The notes under the pieces were generated by a model. It saw only the letters and a list, made by a program, of their open reading frames with translations, searched no databases and was not told the DNA's origin. Source: Mesonia algae (lineage in GTDB: Bacteria > Bacteroidota > Bacteroidia > Flavobacteriales > Flavobacteriaceae). From it: 64,000 bases of DNA. The stretch spans positions 248,001 through 312,000 of the forward strand of contig NZ_QKYV01000004.1 in the NCBI RefSeq assembly GCF_003253545.1, written 5' to 3'. Positions within the stretch are counted from its first letter, which is position 1, and every line of letters begins with the position of its first letter. Positions 16,461-25,058 of this stretch are shown here, piece after piece. The position numbers were made by a program, and so were the translations under genes.

Positions 16461-18239
16461 ATGAGAAAAATTACTTTTTCTATTTTACTTATTTTGGCAA
16501 CAACTTTATTTGTGAATGCTCAGATAAATGTTAGTCAAAATTTTAACTCGTCTACTGCTTATACAGATGGATGGAGTGATGATGGTGCCTTTGCAATAAC
16601 ACCAACAGGTGCTTGTGATGGTAACAGTGTTAGAGATAATTTATGGGTTGATAGTATTGAGGGAGAGCTATATTCACCCCAGGTAGATAATTTATCTAGT
16701 GGGACAACGATGGATATTAGTTTTGATTACAAGGTTGTTAATTTTGTATCTTCAGGTATTCCCATTACTGCTACTCAACCAGGTTGGGGTAGTATAGATG
16801 TAGAATATACTTTAGATCAAGGAACGACTTGGGTAAATTTAGTAACCATTGATGATAGTAATCATGTGACAAGCGCCAGTTGTGAGACAATTAGTTTGAC
16901 GATTCCTGCAGCAGATATTCCATCAGGATCAGATTTCCAGTTGAGATTTATCTCACGTTGGCTATCAGGAGATTTCTATGTTTATTTAGATAATATTTCT
17001 GCTAAACAAACAGTTACATCAACTCCTAATTGCGATGTAGTTATGACTTCTCCCGCAAATGGAGAAATTAATGCCGCTACAACAGGTTTAATAACTTGGA
17101 ATCCTGCGACAGGAGGAGTAGTAGCTTATAAATTTAGCATGGGAACAGCCTCTGGAGCAACAGATATGGTTAATCAGGCTTTAGTTGAAGGAGGAGATAC
17201 TTTTTATAATGTTGGAGCACTTACACAGGGAATGACGTATTATGTCTCTATAATTCCTTACAATAGTTTGGGAGATTCATCGTGTACTGAGTTTCAATTT
17301 ACCACCTTCGATGTTCCTGCTAATGATGCTTGTGTAGATGCTTTTGATGCCTCTCCATTGCCATACACCAATTCTCAGAATGCTTTTGGTGCTACTAATA
17401 ATGATGGTTTTATCGCTAATTGCGGATCAGGAATGAATGATGGAGTATGGTATACCGTTATCGGAAATGGTGAAGAAATTACCATCACCGTAACTGAAAC
17501 TTCTATGTGGGATTCTGAGTTGGGAGTTTATACAGGAAGCTGTGGTAATTTTACTTGTTTAGACTTTTCTGATTCTTCTAATGATACTGAAGAAGTTACT
17601 TTTACATCCGTCATTGGAGAAACCTATTATATAAACGTAGGAGATTTTAGTGGGTTTATGGATAATGATGAAGGTGCTTTTGATATTAGTATCACTTCAT
17701 CTCCATTATGTTCTTTGCCTTCAAATATCCAAATTGATAATATTACAGATACAACAGCTCAAGTCTCTTGGACAGAGAATGGAACTGCTACTGAATGGCA
17801 AGTTGTTTATGGACCCGTAAATTTTGATCCTACAATTGAAGGAACATCAGTATTTGATAATGACGGAGTATTAGGAATAGGAATTAGTGGTTTGGAAGCA
17901 GAAAGCACTTATGATGTATATGTGTTTGCAGTATGTGGTGATGGTTTAAGTACATTATTAGGACCAACATCTTTTACCACCGAAGAGTTATCAGTTGAAT
18001 CTCAAAATTTTGCTGGTTTTAGTTTTTATCCAAATCCTACGAATTCTATAATTAATTTGAAATCGAATTATCAAATTGAGAAGTTAACACTTTACGATAT
18101 ATTAGGAAAAAAAGTTAAACAATCAACCCCTAATAGTCTAAATACCGTGATTAATCTAGCTCAATTAAATTCAGGAGTTTATTTGCTTCAAGTAGAGATT
18201 AATGGTGATTCTAAAACCTATAAAGTGATAAAGAAATAA
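16461..18239 (+). CDS. T9SS-secreted adhesin-like protein, shorter relative of its neighbour
   Basis: A 592-residue secreted protein: signal peptide (ending VNAQ), an N-terminal jelly-roll or MAM-like domain (about 22-185), an FN3-like domain (190-288), a PPC-like module (about 290-412, NDACVDAFDASPLPYTNSQN), a second FN3 (about 415-510) and a C-terminal T9SS type A sorting domain (about 518-592, FSFYPNPTNSIINLKS). The PPC-like module and the last FN3 are clearly related to modules in the upstream 1299-residue gene, so the pair probably arose by duplication and domain shuffling. Each has its own promoter-like box and terminator. It is likely surface-exposed; ligand unknown. Confidence 0.85.
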   Translation: MRKITFSILLILATTLFVNAQINVSQNFNSSTAYTDGWSDDGAFAITPTGACDGNSVRDNLWVDSIEGELYSPQVDNLSSGTTMDISFDYKVVNFVSSGIPITATQPGWGSIDVEYTLDQGTTWVNLVTIDDSNHVTSASCETISLTIPAADIPSGSDFQLRFISRWLSGDFYVYLDNISAKQTVTSTPNCDVVMTSPANGEINAATTGLITWNPATGGVVAYKFSMGTASGATDMVNQALVEGGDTFYNVGALTQGMTYYVSIIPYNSLGDSSCTEFQFTTFDVPANDACVDAFDASPLPYTNSQNAFGATNNDGFIANCGSGMNDGVWYTVIGNGEEITITVTETSMWDSELGVYTGSCGNFTCLDFSDSSNDTEEVTFTSVIGETYYINVGDFSGFMDNDEGAFDISITSSPLCSLPSNIQIDNITDTTAQVSWTENGTATEWQVVYGPVNFDPTIEGTSVFDNDGVLGIGISGLEAESTYDVYVFAVCGDGLSTLLGPTSFTTEELSVESQNFAGFSFYPNPTNSIINLKSNYQIEKLTLYDILGKKVKQSTPNSLNTVINLAQLNSGVYLLQVEINGDSKTYKVIKK

Positions 18240-18261
18240 TTTAGATATACTACATTAAATA

Positions 18262-18295
18262 AAAAGTCCCAAGATAATTTCTCTTGGGATTTTTT
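18262..18295 (+). terminator. Intrinsic terminator after the second adhesin gene
   Basis: TCCCAAGA, seven-base loop, TCTTGGGA then a T-run; the left flank is A-rich. Confidence 0.85.
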
Positions 18296-18302
18296 GTTTA
18301 TG

Positions 18303-18310
18303 TATTTTAG
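18303..18310 (+). promoter_or_regulatory. Possible -7 element (TATTTTAG) abutting the glycosyltransferase start
   Basis: TATTTTAG begins eight bases after the preceding terminator and ends four bases before the ATG at 18315. A TTG inside the terminator stem (18284-18286) is 16 bases upstream. The same octamer is found before smpB on the minus strand (36828-36821). Confidence 0.35.
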
Positions 18311-18314
18311 CCGG

Positions 18315-19316
18315 ATGAATGTAAATTACTCATTTATTATCCCTGTTTATAATAGGCCAGAAGAAGTAGAGGAGCTATTAAAGTCTTTTGCTGATTTTAC
18401 AACTAAAATTCCTTTTGAAGTAGTTTTAGTAGAAGATGGTTCAACAATATCTTCAAAGCCCATTGTAGAAAAATTCGTTGATCGTTTAGATATATCTTAT
18501 TTTGAAAAGGAGAATTCAGGCCCTGGAGATTCTAGAAATTATGGAATGAGAAAGGCAAAAGGTGATTTTTTTATCATTTTAGATAGCGATGTAATATTAC
18601 CAAAGGACTATTTAAATCAAGTTGATGATTATTTAAATCATAATAATGTAGATTGTTTTGGAGGGCCAGATGCAGCTCATCAAACATTTTCTTCAATTCA
18701 AAAGGCAATTAATTTTGGGATGACTTCATTTTTAACTACTGGTGGCATACGCGGTAAAAACAAATCAGTTAAAGAATATGAGCCAAGAAGCTTCAATATG
18801 GGGATTTCTAAAAAAGCTTTTTTAGCTACTAAAGGATTTGGGAAAATCCATCCAGGTGAAGATCCCGATTTAGCAATAAGAATTAAAAACAAAGGTTTTA
18901 AAACTGGTTTCATTGAAAAGGCATTTGTTTACCATAAGCGAAGAATTGATTGGAATAAATTTTTTATTCAAGTTAATAAATTTGGTAAAGTAAGGCCAAT
19001 ATTAACATCTTGGCATCCAGAAACATCGAGTATAGCCTTTTGGTTTCCTATTTGTTTTATTTTTTCAATCTTTTTTGCAACAGTTTTCGTATTGCTGAGT
19101 TTATATCTCCCTATTTTATTGATATTCATCTATTTGTTTTTAATATTTTTCTTTTCAAGTATTGAGAATAAAAGTATATACATAGGTTTTTTATCTGTAA
19201 TGGCAGTTTTAATACAGTTTTATGGTTATGGTATTGGCTTTTTAAAATCTACCTACTATATTAGATTACTAAAGAGAAATCCAAAAAAGGTTTTTCCTGA
19301 ATTATTTTTTGAATGA
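18315..19316 (+). CDS. Family 2 glycosyltransferase with C-terminal membrane segments
   Basis: GT-A fold family 2 glycosyltransferase, 333 residues. It begins with YSFIIPVYNRPEEVEELL, followed by VVLVEDGSTI, and the metal/nucleotide-sugar motif in IILDSDVILP. A later GEDPDLAIRI segment corresponds to the acceptor-side ED motif. After about residue 235 two or three hydrophobic stretches anchor it in the inner membrane. Sugar and acceptor cannot be told from sequence; glycolipid or polysaccharide synthesis is the general expectation. I chose ATG 18315, since the upstream TTG lies in the terminator. It overlaps the YbbR-like gene by four bases. Confidence 0.85.
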   Translation: MNVNYSFIIPVYNRPEEVEELLKSFADFTTKIPFEVVLVEDGSTISSKPIVEKFVDRLDISYFEKENSGPGDSRNYGMRKAKGDFFIILDSDVILPKDYLNQVDDYLNHNNVDCFGGPDAAHQTFSSIQKAINFGMTSFLTTGGIRGKNKSVKEYEPRSFNMGISKKAFLATKGFGKIHPGEDPDLAIRIKNKGFKTGFIEKAFVYHKRRIDWNKFFIQVNKFGKVRPILTSWHPETSSIAFWFPICFIFSIFFATVFVLLSLYLPILLIFIYLFLIFFFSSIENKSIYIGFLSVMAVLIQFYGYGIGFLKSTYYIRLLKRNPKKVFPELFFE

Positions 19317-20275
19317 TGTTTAAAGAGCAAGTACAACGTTTAAATAAAACTACCTTTAAAAAGACCAATTTTAAAGCATTCTTTTTTTTCTTTATTTTTG
19401 CTTTATTGATTTGGTTACTTATTCAGTTTTCTAAAACCTATACCAAAGAAATCTCGGTTCCTATTCAGTTTACAGAAATTCCTAAAGATAAAATTGTAAA
19501 TAAGACCAAGGGAACTATCAAAATGAGAGTGACAGAAAACGGTTTTGGTCTAGCTTGGTTATCCATAAGAAATCCTAAGATAATTAGTTCTTTAAAAGAT
19601 CTGTCTGTCACGAAAAATAATATCACCTTTCTAACAGAAACTCATGAGTCAGAAATTTTATCAAAACTTCGAATAAATTTTGAAAAGGTTCATTTTATTA
19701 CCAAAAAAATAAATATTCCATTTATTCAAAAGGAAACAAAAAAAATTCCTGTTGTTCCAATTATTGATGTGAGTTATGCTCCAGGATATAACTCAGATGA
19801 AAAATTAGTAATTCAACCTGATTCAATTAAAATAAGTGGTGCCAAAAAGATTTTAGATTCTATTCAATTTATTTCTACTCAAAAGATAACTTTAAAGGAA
19901 GTAAGTTCCAATAAAAATGGCAAGGTGAAAATTGATACAGCCCAGTACTCTAATGTAACTTATTACCAAAATGAAATAAATTATCAATTAAAGACCAAAA
20001 AGTTTACAGAAGGAAGATTAAATATTCCTATTGAAATTTTGAATGCTCCAAAAGATGCTTCAGTAAGTATATTTCCAAAAGAGGTTATAGTTATATATAC
20101 AGTTAGTCTTGATAGCTTTGAAGAAGTTTCAAAAAATGATTTTTTAGTAATTTGTGATTTTAATGATTTAAGTGAAAATCAAAACTTTCTAATTCCTAAG
20201 ATTAAAAAGAAACCTAGTAATGTTACTGCCACACGATTAAACATTAATAAAGTTCAATTTGTTTTAAAAAGATGA
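19313..20275 (+). CDS. YbbR-like domain membrane protein
   Basis: A 320-residue protein with one N-terminal membrane span (about residues 22-41, AFFFFFIFALLIWLLIQF) followed by repeated extracytoplasmic beta modules of about 80 residues. The segments KIPVVPIIDVSYAPGYN, PDSIKISGAKKILDSI and GRLNIPIEILNAP fit the YbbR fold known from CdaR of Firmicutes. In Bacteroidota such proteins commonly sit beside coaE, as here; their role is not established. It shares four bases with the glycosyltransferase on one side and with coaE on the other, so the three form one translationally coupled unit. Confidence 0.8.
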   Translation: MMFKEQVQRLNKTTFKKTNFKAFFFFFIFALLIWLLIQFSKTYTKEISVPIQFTEIPKDKIVNKTKGTIKMRVTENGFGLAWLSIRNPKIISSLKDLSVTKNNITFLTETHESEILSKLRINFEKVHFITKKINIPFIQKETKKIPVVPIIDVSYAPGYNSDEKLVIQPDSIKISGAKKILDSIQFISTQKITLKEVSSNKNGKVKIDTAQYSNVTYYQNEINYQLKTKKFTEGRLNIPIEILNAPKDASVSIFPKEVIVIYTVSLDSFEEVSKNDFLVICDFNDLSENQNFLIPKIKKKPSNVTATRLNINKVQFVLKR

Positions 20276-20862
20276 AAATAATAGGACTTACGGGAGGAAT
20301 AGGTAGTGGTAAAACCACAGTAGCAAATTTCTTTAAAGAATTAGGAGTACCAGTCTATATTGCCGATGTTGAAGCAAAGAAAATTATGAATACTTCTGCA
20401 AGTATTAAAAAGTCTTTGATTTCTTTATTCGGAAAAAAATCCTACTTAAATAATGAATTGAATAGAAAATTCATTGCATCCAAAGTATTTAAGGATAAAA
20501 ATTTGCTTCAAAAGCTAAACGACATTGTTCATCCAGAGGTAGAAAAACATTTTAAATTTTGGAAAGCTAATCAAGATCAACCTTATGTTATCTATGAAGC
20601 TGCTATAATTTTTGAAAATAATGCTCAAAGCAAATTTGACTATACAATTTTAGTTACTGCTCCTCAAGATATTAAAGTGAAACGAGTTTTGAATAGAGAT
20701 AACGCTACAGAGCAAGAAGTTAAGAGTAGAATGGAAAATCAATGGGATGATTCTAAAAAAGAAAAACTAGCAAATTTCATAATTGAAAATATAGATTTAG
20801 AAGATACAAAGTCACAAATTTATCAACTTCACACTAAGCTCTTAGGCCTTGCTACGGCTTAA
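20272..20862 (+). CDS. coaE: Dephospho-CoA kinase
   Basis: Transfers phosphate from ATP to the 3'-OH of dephospho-CoA, the last step of CoA synthesis. It has 196 residues, the usual size, with the P-loop GLTGGIGSGKTT at residues 5-16, the VYIADVEAKKIM CoA-domain motif, and IVHPEVEKHF plus YEAAIIFENN further on. The lid region NRDNATEQEVKSRMENQW is present. It is the last of three overlapping genes. No terminator is evident before the promoter of the following histidine kinase. Confidence 0.95.
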   Translation: MKIIGLTGGIGSGKTTVANFFKELGVPVYIADVEAKKIMNTSASIKKSLISLFGKKSYLNNELNRKFIASKVFKDKNLLQKLNDIVHPEVEKHFKFWKANQDQPYVIYEAAIIFENNAQSKFDYTILVTAPQDIKVKRVLNRDNATEQEVKSRMENQWDDSKKEKLANFIIENIDLEDTKSQIYQLHTKLLGLATA

Positions 20863-20894
20863 AAAAATCATATGTTAACATTTGGTTAAACCAG

Positions 20895-20925
20895 TTTATC
20901 TCTAAATGTTAAAATCTTACTTTTG
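20895..20925 (+). promoter_or_regulatory. Promoter for the RprX/RprY-like two-component pair
   Basis: TTTA at 20895-20898, 19 bases, TACTTTTG at 20918-20925. The box ends only five bases before the ATG at 20931, predicting an almost leaderless mRNA. Confidence 0.65.
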
Positions 20926-20930
20926 GGGAC

Positions 20931-22493
20931 ATGAAAAAGAAAGTATTCTTATTTCTTGTTCTTTTAATGAGCCTATCATTAATAGGAATAATATTTGTTC
21001 AAGGCTACTGGATTAAGAATACGGTAGAAACTAATGAAGAGCAATTTTCATTTAACGCAAAGCAAATTCTTATTAATGTAGTTGAAGATATTGAAAGTCA
21101 AGAAATTGATAAATATTATGTGCAATATGCTATCCTAGCAGACTCAGCTAAACCTAGTAGTGCAAGGCTTAGTGAGCTTTTTCAAATTAAACAGGATCAG
21201 CTTACCAACGAAACATTTTTTTACTCTAATAGTGTTTTACAAGAAGACTATAAACTCTCATCTTCATTTTTAAGTGAAGAGAAAGATAGTATAGATTTTA
21301 AAAAGTTAGTTAACCGAAAGGTAACAAGAATTGTTAGAAATGATGAGATTGATGGTTCAGAACAACTTTCAGCACAAGAAAAATTTGAAAGAATTTCTAG
21401 GTTAGAAGATAACGAGAAATTTCTCTTATTAGAAGCTATAAAAGAAAAAGCTGCAGAACTTCCTATTTATAAAAGAGTTGATACCACTCTCATAAAGAAC
21501 TTAGTTTCGTCTGAATTAAAGACTAGAGATATTGAGTCTAATTTTGAAATAGGAATATACAGTGATGCTTTAGCTACAAAAATCAAGACTGAAGATTTTG
21601 TGCTTAATTCTCCTGCTACTTATGGCATTCCTATTTTTAAATCAGAGAATACCAATTATAGACTTTTTATCAACTTTACAGGGAAGAAAAAAGAAGTGTT
21701 GTCTTCTATTGCTTTTATGGCAACATTAAGTATAGTTTTTACACTTATTATTATTATCGCATACTTTAGTGCATTATCGCAATTAATTAAACAGAGACAA
21801 ATCTCCCAAATTAAAACCGATTTTATTAATAATATGACTCACGAATTTAAAACGCCTATTGCTACAATTAACTTGGCTTTAGATTCGGTTAAAAATCCAA
21901 AAATTTCTTCAGATCCAGAAAAAGTACAACGTTACATGAGGATGATAAGAGAGGAAAATAGGAGAATGCATGCGCAAGTAGAGAATGTTCTTCGCATATC
22001 AAAGCTAGAAAAGAACGAACTTAATATAAAGAAAGAGCGACTTAAACTACATGAATTGGTTGAAGATGCTATTACTCATATAGAATTAATAGTAGATGAT
22101 AGAGAAGGTTACGTACAAACACATTTTGGTGCCTTAAAATGTTCTATTCTAGCGAACGAATCTCATTTTACCAATGTTATCGTCAATATATTAGATAATG
22201 CTGTAAAATATTCTGATGGGAAACCCAAGATCGATATCTATACAGAAAATGTAAAAAACTATGTTATCCTAAAAATTAGAGATCAAGGGAAAGGAATGAG
22301 TAAAGTTGTTCAGAAAAAAGTTTTTGAAAAGTTTTTTAGGGAACATACAGGTGACGTACATGATGTAAAGGGTCATGGTTTAGGTTTAGCCTACGTAAAA
22401 CAAATACTTACAGATCATCACGGGGAAGTGAGTGTTCAAAGTGAAAAAGGAAAAGGAAGCACATTTATAATTAAATTACCATTAATATCTTAA
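20931..22493 (+). CDS. rprX: Sensor histidine kinase, RprX-like
   Basis: Membrane sensor kinase of 520 residues. One span lies at about residues 5-26 and a second at about 262-284, enclosing a sensor region of roughly 230 residues with no recognised fold. The dimerisation/phosphoacceptor segment has the expected His304 in NNMTHEFKTP. The ATPase domain shows NVIVNILDNAVKYS, RDQGKGM and GHGLGLAYVKQI. The partner response regulator starts four bases downstream. The pair resembles RprX/RprY of Bacteroides in domain layout, which is the basis for the symbol; the signal is unknown. A promoter with the consensus spacing directly precedes it. Confidence 0.88.
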   Translation: MKKKVFLFLVLLMSLSLIGIIFVQGYWIKNTVETNEEQFSFNAKQILINVVEDIESQEIDKYYVQYAILADSAKPSSARLSELFQIKQDQLTNETFFYSNSVLQEDYKLSSSFLSEEKDSIDFKKLVNRKVTRIVRNDEIDGSEQLSAQEKFERISRLEDNEKFLLLEAIKEKAAELPIYKRVDTTLIKNLVSSELKTRDIESNFEIGIYSDALATKIKTEDFVLNSPATYGIPIFKSENTNYRLFINFTGKKKEVLSSIAFMATLSIVFTLIIIIAYFSALSQLIKQRQISQIKTDFINNMTHEFKTPIATINLALDSVKNPKISSDPEKVQRYMRMIREENRRMHAQVENVLRISKLEKNELNIKKERLKLHELVEDAITHIELIVDDREGYVQTHFGALKCSILANESHFTNVIVNILDNAVKYSDGKPKIDIYTENVKNYVILKIRDQGKGMSKVVQKKVFEKFFREHTGDVHDVKGHGLGLAYVKQILTDHHGEVSVQSEKGKGSTFIIKLPLIS

Positions 22494-22497
22494 ATAT

Positions 22498-23220
22498 ATG
22501 GAAACTGAAAGCAAGAAAATTTTATTAGTAGAGGACGATCCAAACTTTGGTATTGTTCTTAAAGATTATTTAGCGATGAATGACTATGATGTTACTCACG
22601 CTAAAAATGGGATGGAAGGATTTGAAAAGTTTAAAAAAGACGATTTTGATCTTTGTATCTTAGATGTAATGATGCCTTATAAAGACGGATTTACACTAGC
22701 GAAAGAAATTAGAGAAAAAAACGAAGAAGTGCCTATTATTTTCTTAACCGCTAAAGCGATGAAAGAAGATGTATTAAAAGGTTATAAAGTAGGAGCAGAT
22801 GATTACTTAAATAAGCCTTTTGATAGTGAAGTACTTCTTATGAAGATAAAAGCTATTATGCAGCGTAAAGCTACAGATAGTATTGCAGATAGTAAGCAAT
22901 TTGAATTTCAAATAGGTGGTTTTCATTTAAATTCTAAGTTGAGATTTTTAACTTTCAAAGAAGAAGAACCATCTAAATTATCTCCAAAAGAAAATGAACT
23001 TTTAAGGTTGTTAGCTTTGCATGAAAATGATTTAATGCCTAGAGAATTAGCATTAACTAAGATTTGGAGAGATGACAATTACTTTACATCTAGAAGTATG
23101 GATGTATATATCGCAAAATTGCGTAAGTACTTAAAGAAAGATGAGAATGTAGAAATCTTAAATATTCACGGGGAAGGGTTTAGACTTGTGATCAGGAATA
23201 AAGAAGAGGAAAGCAAATAA
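22498..23220 (+). CDS. rprY: OmpR-family response regulator, RprY-like
   Basis: A 240-residue regulator with a receiver domain (residues 6-120) holding the acidic pocket E12-D13-D14, the phospho-acceptor D56 in CILDVMMP, the FLTAK threonine and K107-P108 in LNKPFD. The C-terminal winged-helix domain (about 140-235) includes SPKENELLRLLA and RSMDVYIAKLRKYL, typical of OmpR/PhoB DNA-binding domains. It follows the kinase by four bases and both are closed off by a shared bidirectional terminator with miaA. Target genes cannot be inferred here. Confidence 0.93.
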   Translation: METESKKILLVEDDPNFGIVLKDYLAMNDYDVTHAKNGMEGFEKFKKDDFDLCILDVMMPYKDGFTLAKEIREKNEEVPIIFLTAKAMKEDVLKGYKVGADDYLNKPFDSEVLLMKIKAIMQRKATDSIADSKQFEFQIGGFHLNSKLRFLTFKEEEPSKLSPKENELLRLLALHENDLMPRELALTKIWRDDNYFTSRSMDVYIAKLRKYLKKDENVEILNIHGEGFRLVIRNKEEESK

Positions 23221-23247
23221 ATTTGCAATTTAAAGCTCTTCAGTTTC

Positions 23248-23287
23248 AAAAATTTACTAGTAGCATTTAGCTACTAGTAAATTTTTT
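23248..23287. terminator. Bidirectional terminator between rprY and miaA
   Basis: A 17-bp perfect stem (23248-23264 with 23270-23286/7) around loop ATTTA, with A- and T-tracts on either side, so it can end transcripts from both directions. Its right arm contains the last three sense codons and stop codon of miaA. Confidence 0.92.
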
Positions 23288-24188
23288 GTGTTATAGACTC
23301 AATTATTTTTTCTGGAAGGCTATCATAAGAAAACCAAATTGTGTTTTCATCTTTTTTAAACCAAGTAAGTTGTCTTTTAGAAAATCTTCTCGTATTCTTT
23401 TTAATTTCACTTATTGCAAATTCTAGACTCCACTCTCCATCAAAGTAATTAAATAATTCTTTATAACCTACTGTATTTAACGCGTTTAAATTCCGTAAAG
23501 GATATAATTTTTTTGCCTCTTCTATAAGTCCGGCCTCGATCATGAGATCAACTCTTTTTTCTATACGTTCATAAATTAATGGGCGAGGAGCGTCTAAGCC
23601 TATTTTAATGATATTAAAGTCTCGTTTTTTATCCGAATGGTTTAAAAAACTAGAATAAGGCTGTCCAGTTCCTAAACAAATTTCTAAGGCTCTAATGACT
23701 CTTTGCGGATTAGAAATAGCTACATTTTTATAGTGAAGAGGATCTAAATTTTTTAGCTGAAGCTGAAGTGGTTCAATCCCTTCTTTATTTAATCTCTCGT
23801 TTAAACCTTCTCGAATTGCAGCACCTACTTTAGGAAAGTGGTCTAAACCTTTATTTACGGCATCAATATATAACCCGCTTCCGCCAACTAAAAATAGAAT
23901 TTTATGTTTTTTAAAAAGATCTTTTAATTTATTAATAGATTGCTTTTCAAAATCTCCTACAGAATAATTATCGTGTATAGAAATGTGTTGGATAAAATGA
24001 TGAGGAGCTGCAGCTAATTCTTCCAAGGAAGGCACCGCTGTACCAATATTCATTTCTTGGTAAAACTGTCTAGAATCTGCTGAAAGTATTTCAGAAGAAA
24101 AATGCTTTGCTAATGCAATACTTTTTGCAGTTTTCCCAATGGCAGTTGGTCCTACAATACTTACTAAATAGGGCTTATTTTTCAACAT
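23274..24188 (-). CDS. miaA: tRNA dimethylallyltransferase
   Basis: Adds a dimethylallyl group to A37 of tRNAs reading UNN codons. The protein has 304 residues with the P-loop GPTAIGKT (residues 13-20), LSADSRQFYQEMNIGT (the DSRQ-Y catalytic motif), GGSGLYIDAV and a C-terminal RRFSKRQLTWFKK. All usual motifs are seen. It overlaps the upstream ion-channel gene by 14 bases and its own 3' end is buried in the shared terminator hairpin. Co-transcription with the channel is likely. Confidence 0.97.
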   Translation of the reverse strand: MLKNKPYLVSIVGPTAIGKTAKSIALAKHFSSEILSADSRQFYQEMNIGTAVPSLEELAAAPHHFIQHISIHDNYSVGDFEKQSINKLKDLFKKHKILFLVGGSGLYIDAVNKGLDHFPKVGAAIREGLNERLNKEGIEPLQLQLKNLDPLHYKNVAISNPQRVIRALEICLGTGQPYSSFLNHSDKKRDFNIIKIGLDAPRPLIYERIEKRVDLMIEAGLIEEAKKLYPLRNLNALNTVGYKELFNYFDGEWSLEFAISEIKKNTRRFSKRQLTWFKKDENTIWFSYDSLPEKIIESITQKIY

Positions 24189-25008
24189 TTAAAGAATATC
24201 CGCAGTTATGACAATAGTGGGCATCGTCTAAGTGTTTACTTTCGTTACAATTATAACAAGATTGAGTGTTTACTCTTGGTACTTTTTTAAAGTTTTTTGA
24301 GTATTCGGCACTTACAATTCCTGTAGGAACAGCGATAATACCATAACCTAAAATCATAATAAGTGATGCAATAAATTGACCTAGCGGAGTTATAGGGTGG
24401 ATGTCACCAAACCCAACAGTGGTCAATGTCACAATACACCAATATATACTAATAGGTATACTCGTAAAACCACTAGCTTCCCCTTCAATTATATACATAG
24501 CTGTGCCCGCTATTAATGATAAAATAACTACAGCAAAGAGAAAGACAAAAATTTTAGCTCTACTTTCTTTTAAAGCACTAGCTAATTTATTTCCTTCTCC
24601 TATATATCTGCTTATTTTTAAAATTCTAAAAACTCTTAATAATCTTAGAGCTCTAACAGTAACTAAAGCTCCACTTCCTACAAAAATGAGAGAAAGGTAA
24701 AGAGGTATGGTAGATAGAAAATCTATAATTCCGTAAAAACTAAAAATATAATTAGAAGGCTTTTTAATGGAAACGATTCTAAGAATATATTCAATGGTAA
24801 AAAGTATAGTTACTACCCATTCTCCGTAAAATAGAAAGTCATAAATCCAAGGGTTTAAACCTTTTATACTTTCAATCATAACAAAAATGACACTCAAGAA
24901 AATAAAAACAAGTAAAACGACATCAAATAATTTTCCTGAAGGCGTATCTGCCTCATAAATTACTTCATGCAACTTCTCTTGCCAGGTAAAGTTTTCTTTT
25001 TTATTCAA
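24175..25008 (-). CDS. Voltage-gated-type potassium channel with C-terminal zinc ribbon
   Basis: A 277-residue ion channel of the six-span Kv-like type. Hydrophobic spans are visible from about residue 28 to 225. An S4-like helix carries regularly spaced arginines (VRALRLLRVFRILKISRYI). The pore loop contains the K+ selectivity filter TVGFGD. After the last span the cytoplasmic tail carries two C-x2-C pairs (SCYNCNES and YCHNCGYS) that form a zinc-ribbon, unusual for a channel and possibly a redox or metal-responsive tail. It overlaps miaA by 14 bases. Preference for K+ is inferred from the filter only. Confidence 0.88.
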   Translation of the reverse strand: MNKKENFTWQEKLHEVIYEADTPSGKLFDVVLLVFIFLSVIFVMIESIKGLNPWIYDFLFYGEWVVTILFTIEYILRIVSIKKPSNYIFSFYGIIDFLSTIPLYLSLIFVGSGALVTVRALRLLRVFRILKISRYIGEGNKLASALKESRAKIFVFLFAVVILSLIAGTAMYIIEGEASGFTSIPISIYWCIVTLTTVGFGDIHPITPLGQFIASLIMILGYGIIAVPTGIVSAEYSKNFKKVPRVNTQSCYNCNESKHLDDAHYCHNCGYSLNVEK

Positions 25009-25058
25009 TGAATAGAATTTTAAATTATAATAAGATTATAGGTAATGTAAAGTAAAAC

